A stretch of DNA of 15,616 nucleotides from JAJXUB01 sp047974805 (GTDB lineage Bacteria; Actinomycetota; Actinomycetes; Actinomycetales; Dermatophilaceae), in contig JBKECS010000060.1 of NCBI GenBank assembly GCA_047974805.1, positions 1 through 15,616 of the forward strand. Reading direction: 5' to 3'. Below the pieces are notes generated by a model, which worked only from the letters and a program-made list of their open reading frames with translations, was not told the DNA's origin and ran no database searches. Below, one piece after another: positions 14,301 to 15,616 of the stretch (its first letter is position 1; each line of letters starts with the position of its first letter). The translations under genes were made by a program, and so were the position numbers.

Positions 14301-15230
14301 ACGGGGGAGTCCCTTGGCGTCATCACCTTCGGCATCGTGCATGCGGAGAAGATCGAGGAGGCGCTGCGTCGGGCGCTCGTGCGGGTCGCCCGCTCCGAGC
14401 CGGGGGTTGCCGAGTTCTTCGACGAGGATCGTCCCGAGCCGTTCTTCATCAAGAACATCGAACGGGTCCAAGGCGACGAACGCGATGCTGTGATCCTGTC
14501 CGTCGGCTACGGCAAGACGCCGCACGGCCGGGTGCTGCACCGCTTCGGACCGCTCAACATCGAGGGCGGCGAGCGACGCCTGAACGTGGCCGCGACCCGG
14601 GCCCGGATCCGGATGCATGTGGTCTCGTCGTTGGCTGCCGAGGACTTGGCACCGGAGCGGCTCAAGGCGACCGGGGCACAGCTGTTGCGGGCATACCTGG
14701 CGTATGCCGCCAGCGGGGGGGAGCTGAACGCACCGACTCAGTCGGGGGCACCTTCGCAGGTGGTCAGCGAGTTCGCGGTGCGGCTACGTGATTCGGGATT
14801 GGATGTCATCGAGGGCTACGGATCCTCCCACCGCCCGATCGACCTGGTCGTCAACGCTCCCGACGGTTCGCGGTTGGCGATCGAAAGTGACGGACCGGTC
14901 TACGCGGCCATGCCGATCACCCGGGAACGCGACCGACTCAGGCCCGAACACCTTGAACGCCTCGGCTGGACCCCTGTCCGAGTCTGGAGTACGGACCTGT
15001 TCCGGGACCCGGCCCGAGATGTCTCTCGAGTGGTGGCGTTGACCGGAGCCGGGCATGTCGGCACCGATGACCGGGGAGAAACTGCCGCTGCACCGCCTCA
15101 GACGCTCCCGCGTCCACGTCGCGTTCTGGAGCAGACCAGCGACGACACCGACGCCGGGTGGGGGGAACCCACCGGTTCCGATGCCCACGACCGCTGGCTG
15201 CAGGAACAACGCCCCCCGCACTGGGAGTAG
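11316..15230 (+). CDS. DUF4011-like / superfamily 1 helicase / Vsr-like nuclease fusion protein (Hhe-related)
   Basis: This is a 1304-residue soluble protein. Residues about 20-250 look like DUF4011 (WTRHLVDLGGRNTLLWYRDL). The Upf1/DNA2-type SF1 helicase follows: Walker A GPPGTGKS at 307-314, a large insertion of about 500 residues, Walker B D850-E851-A-S, motif III G874-D-D-R-Q878, ERVQGDERD from 1049, and motif VI NVAATRAR at 1090-1097. From about 1155 comes a Vsr/MTES_1575-type nuclease: D1176 (RPIDLVV), E1190-S-D1192-G, then RERDRLRPEHLERLGW and the WSTDLF motif. This order is that of the DUF4011-helicase-Vsr antiphage protein Hhe, but related proteins are common in actinobacteria and may serve DNA repair. 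The His usually following DGxxY is missing (DGPVYAAM). No DUF3320-like tail is present. GTG 11316 is taken as the start for its position after TAACCT and the intact N-terminal domain. Confidence 0.88.
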   Translation: MSDASTSGTGGLPAPASRAERVDKAVEAWTRHLVDLGGRNTLLWYRDLAVGTLELTTAHPSGLSRLLAGQPTKLSDVVRQPDAFNDARRRTRAVAAKARELLEERGIATCYLAVGMASWHEPKASRPPAAPVLLRACQIKRVGAAGDDFVLDIADDTEVNPVLAHYLQSEQDLSIDTDELAELAGPAGTFDPTPAFRALAEQCATLPEFVIHPRLVVGTFSYAKLPMVADLRSQPERLAAHDIVAALAGDPDALAAVRGRDETSAAAADLQVSDGDPEREHLILDADASQQGVIQAVASGANLVVKGPPGTGKSQTIANLIATLIADGQRVLFVAEKRAAIDAVTTRLANRGLSELVLDLYDRSTSRSRVATEIGTALEKGVATRGPLGEPIRNELLSRRQALADHVQALHQIREPWGVSAYAAQEAIAALNNAPAPPRSQIRIRGAQLQQVSRAEADTLRRELADAGALGAWTTDTDGDPWYGADIRTSQEAVEAQERTSALASGGLTERHAQIADVFATVRLPGSDTADDWGRILRTVSAVRDSLEVFRPEIFDIPLDPMVSATAGAPERRAEGVDMGWLARWRMRRQARRLLRPGSPPADLHAALVAAREQRGTWQAMAGGGGRPELPADLDLAQDAFDALVDDLNWLGRRLRTTAAGGDLMHLPLPALRARLEDLAAHPDRLAVIPKVRGTLDSLDRVGLSPLVNDLAERLVPPGQAADELDFVWWTSVLEDIALRDPRYGAHEGDSLRATAAAYVRADREHLAEAGDRVRAVVADHLRQVLRERPHQEALVRAEATKRRRHRSMRDLLSDAAPVVTAAKPCFVMSPLLVASLLPPGEWFDVVIFDEASQIPPAQAVSAISRGRRVVVAGDDRQLPPTTFFTTASEAGDGEPDEGLTDGFESILDVLSAALPVRTLRWHYRSRDERLIAFSNEHLYGGELVTFPGAGTDPVLTFDYLEHSSAMPDPERGVETSTDEVNRVVELALEHARIRTGESLGVITFGIVHAEKIEEALRRALVRVARSEPGVAEFFDEDRPEPFFIKNIERVQGDERDAVILSVGYGKTPHGRVLHRFGPLNIEGGERRLNVAATRARIRMHVVSSLAAEDLAPERLKATGAQLLRAYLAYAASGGELNAPTQSGAPSQVVSEFAVRLRDSGLDVIEGYGSSHRPIDLVVNAPDGSRLAIESDGPVYAAMPITRERDRLRPEHLERLGWTPVRVWSTDLFRDPARDVSRVVALTGAGHVGTDDRGETAAAPPQTLPRPRRVLEQTSDDTDAGWGEPTGSDAHDRWLQEQRPPHWE
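14690..14708. repeat. Paired GTATGCC heptamers in inverted orientation
   Basis: GGCATAC (14690-14696), CTGGC, GTATGCC (14702-14708): a perfect inverted repeat inside the helicase gene, encoding AYLAYA. The heptamer is the motif that recurs through the window. The pair may be chance or a protein-binding dyad. Confidence 0.5.
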
Positions 15231-15244
15231 ATCGTCACCGGATA

Positions 15245-15289
15245 GCGCACACGGCGCCGATCACCACGGGTGGCCGGCGCCGTGTGCGC
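15245..15289. terminator. Long GC-rich hairpin between convergent genes, probable bidirectional terminator
   Basis: GCGCACACGGCGCCG (15245-15259) pairs perfectly with CGGCGCCGTGTGCGC (15275-15289), a 15-bp stem. After a 2-by-2 internal loop, a further 4-bp stem, CACC (15262-15265) with GGTG (15269-15272), closes an ACG loop. It lies 14 bases after the helicase stop and 20 bases from the mscL stop on the other strand, so it would serve both. There is no T-run on either side, as is common for actinobacterial terminators. Confidence 0.8.
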
Positions 15290-15309
15290 ACGATGTTGGA
15301 CAGTGGAGG

Positions 15310-15616
15310 TCAGCGACGTGCCTGCAGGGTGTCGCGGATCTCGGTGAGCAAGGTGATCTGTGCGTCGGCGGGGTCAACGATGCCCTTGTTCGCCTTGTAT
15401 GCCTCATAGGGCTTGACGACGAAGAAGTAGATGGCGCCGGCCACGATGACGAAGGCGACCAGGGCGGTCAAGAACGCGCCGACGTGAACACCACCAGGCA
15501 CCCAGTTGCTGAAGTCCGGGCTGCCACCGAGCTTGCCCAGGACGTCCATGAACATCGCCGTGAAGGCCGTGATGACCGTGGCGAAGGCAGCACCGATGAC
15601 GAACGCCACCGCCAGC
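15310..15616 (-). CDS. mscL: Large-conductance mechanosensitive channel, 5' end missing
   Basis: MscL opens under membrane tension to release solutes during hypo-osmotic shock; it forms a pentamer in the inner membrane. The visible part starts inside helix TM1 (LAVAFVIGAAFATVITAFTAMFMD, beginning at base 15615 on the minus strand). It continues through the periplasmic loop (GKLGGSPDFSNWVPGGVHVG), TM2 (AFLTALVAFVIVAGAIYFFVVKPYEAY) and the C-terminal cytoplasmic helix (TLLTEIRDTLQARR). The glycine-containing gate stretch and the FVVKP motif after TM2 are typical. The frame remains open to the window edge, so the apparent GTG start at 15609 is not the real one; about 15-20 residues are missing. 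It is convergent with the helicase gene. Confidence 0.95.
   Translation of the reverse strand, partial: LAVAFVIGAAFATVITAFTAMFMDVLGKLGGSPDFSNWVPGGVHVGAFLTALVAFVIVAGAIYFFVVKPYEAYKANKGIVDPADAQITLLTEIRDTLQARR

Overview
The window comes from a high-GC Gram-positive bacterium (Actinomycetota). Third codon positions are strongly G/C, GTG starts are common, -10 elements look like TANNNT, several transcripts look leaderless, and the protein families are typical of the phylum. A family-level assignment is not possible from sequence alone; Micrococcales is only a guess.

Region 1 (1-6234, + strand) is the distal half of a respiratory complex I operon, nuoI(partial)-J-K-L-M-N. Every junction overlaps (ATGA, GTGA or TGATG), so translation is probably coupled. 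The NuoI cysteine motifs resemble the subunit I of the second, shorter nuo cluster of Streptomyces-like actinobacteria, which lacks the NADH-input module. The genes that would settle this lie upstream of the window.

Region 2 (6235-9300) is compact. An htpX membrane metalloprotease gene (+) runs tail to tail into a small DUF2249 gene (-). That gene is divergent from a SufR-like helix-turn-helix regulator with three C-terminal cysteines (+). The shared 36-bp promoter gap holds an ATTG/CAAT inverted-repeat operator overlapping both putative -10 boxes. The regulator then abuts, stop codon to stop codon, a zinc-dependent alcohol dehydrogenase gene (-) resembling Rhodococcus ADH-A.

Region 3 (9301-10016) is mostly non-coding. 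It has two perfect 25-bp direct repeats exactly 60 bp apart, a small hairpin, and a tRNA-Arg(CCT) gene on the minus strand with a putative promoter.

Region 4 (10017-15230, + strand) is a major facilitator family exporter followed 9 bp later by a 1304-residue protein. This protein combines a DUF4011-like N-terminus, a Upf1-like superfamily 1 helicase and a C-terminal Vsr-like PD-(D/E)XK nuclease domain. It is related to the architecture known as the Hhe antiphage system. Its own putative leaderless promoter reuses the stop codon of the MFS gene.

Region 5 (15231-15616) is a long GC-rich hairpin between convergent genes, then the 3' part of mscL (-), whose start lies beyond the right edge.

Across the window the heptamer GTATGCC/GGCATAC appears far more often than composition suggests, in several reading frames and in non-coding DNA.
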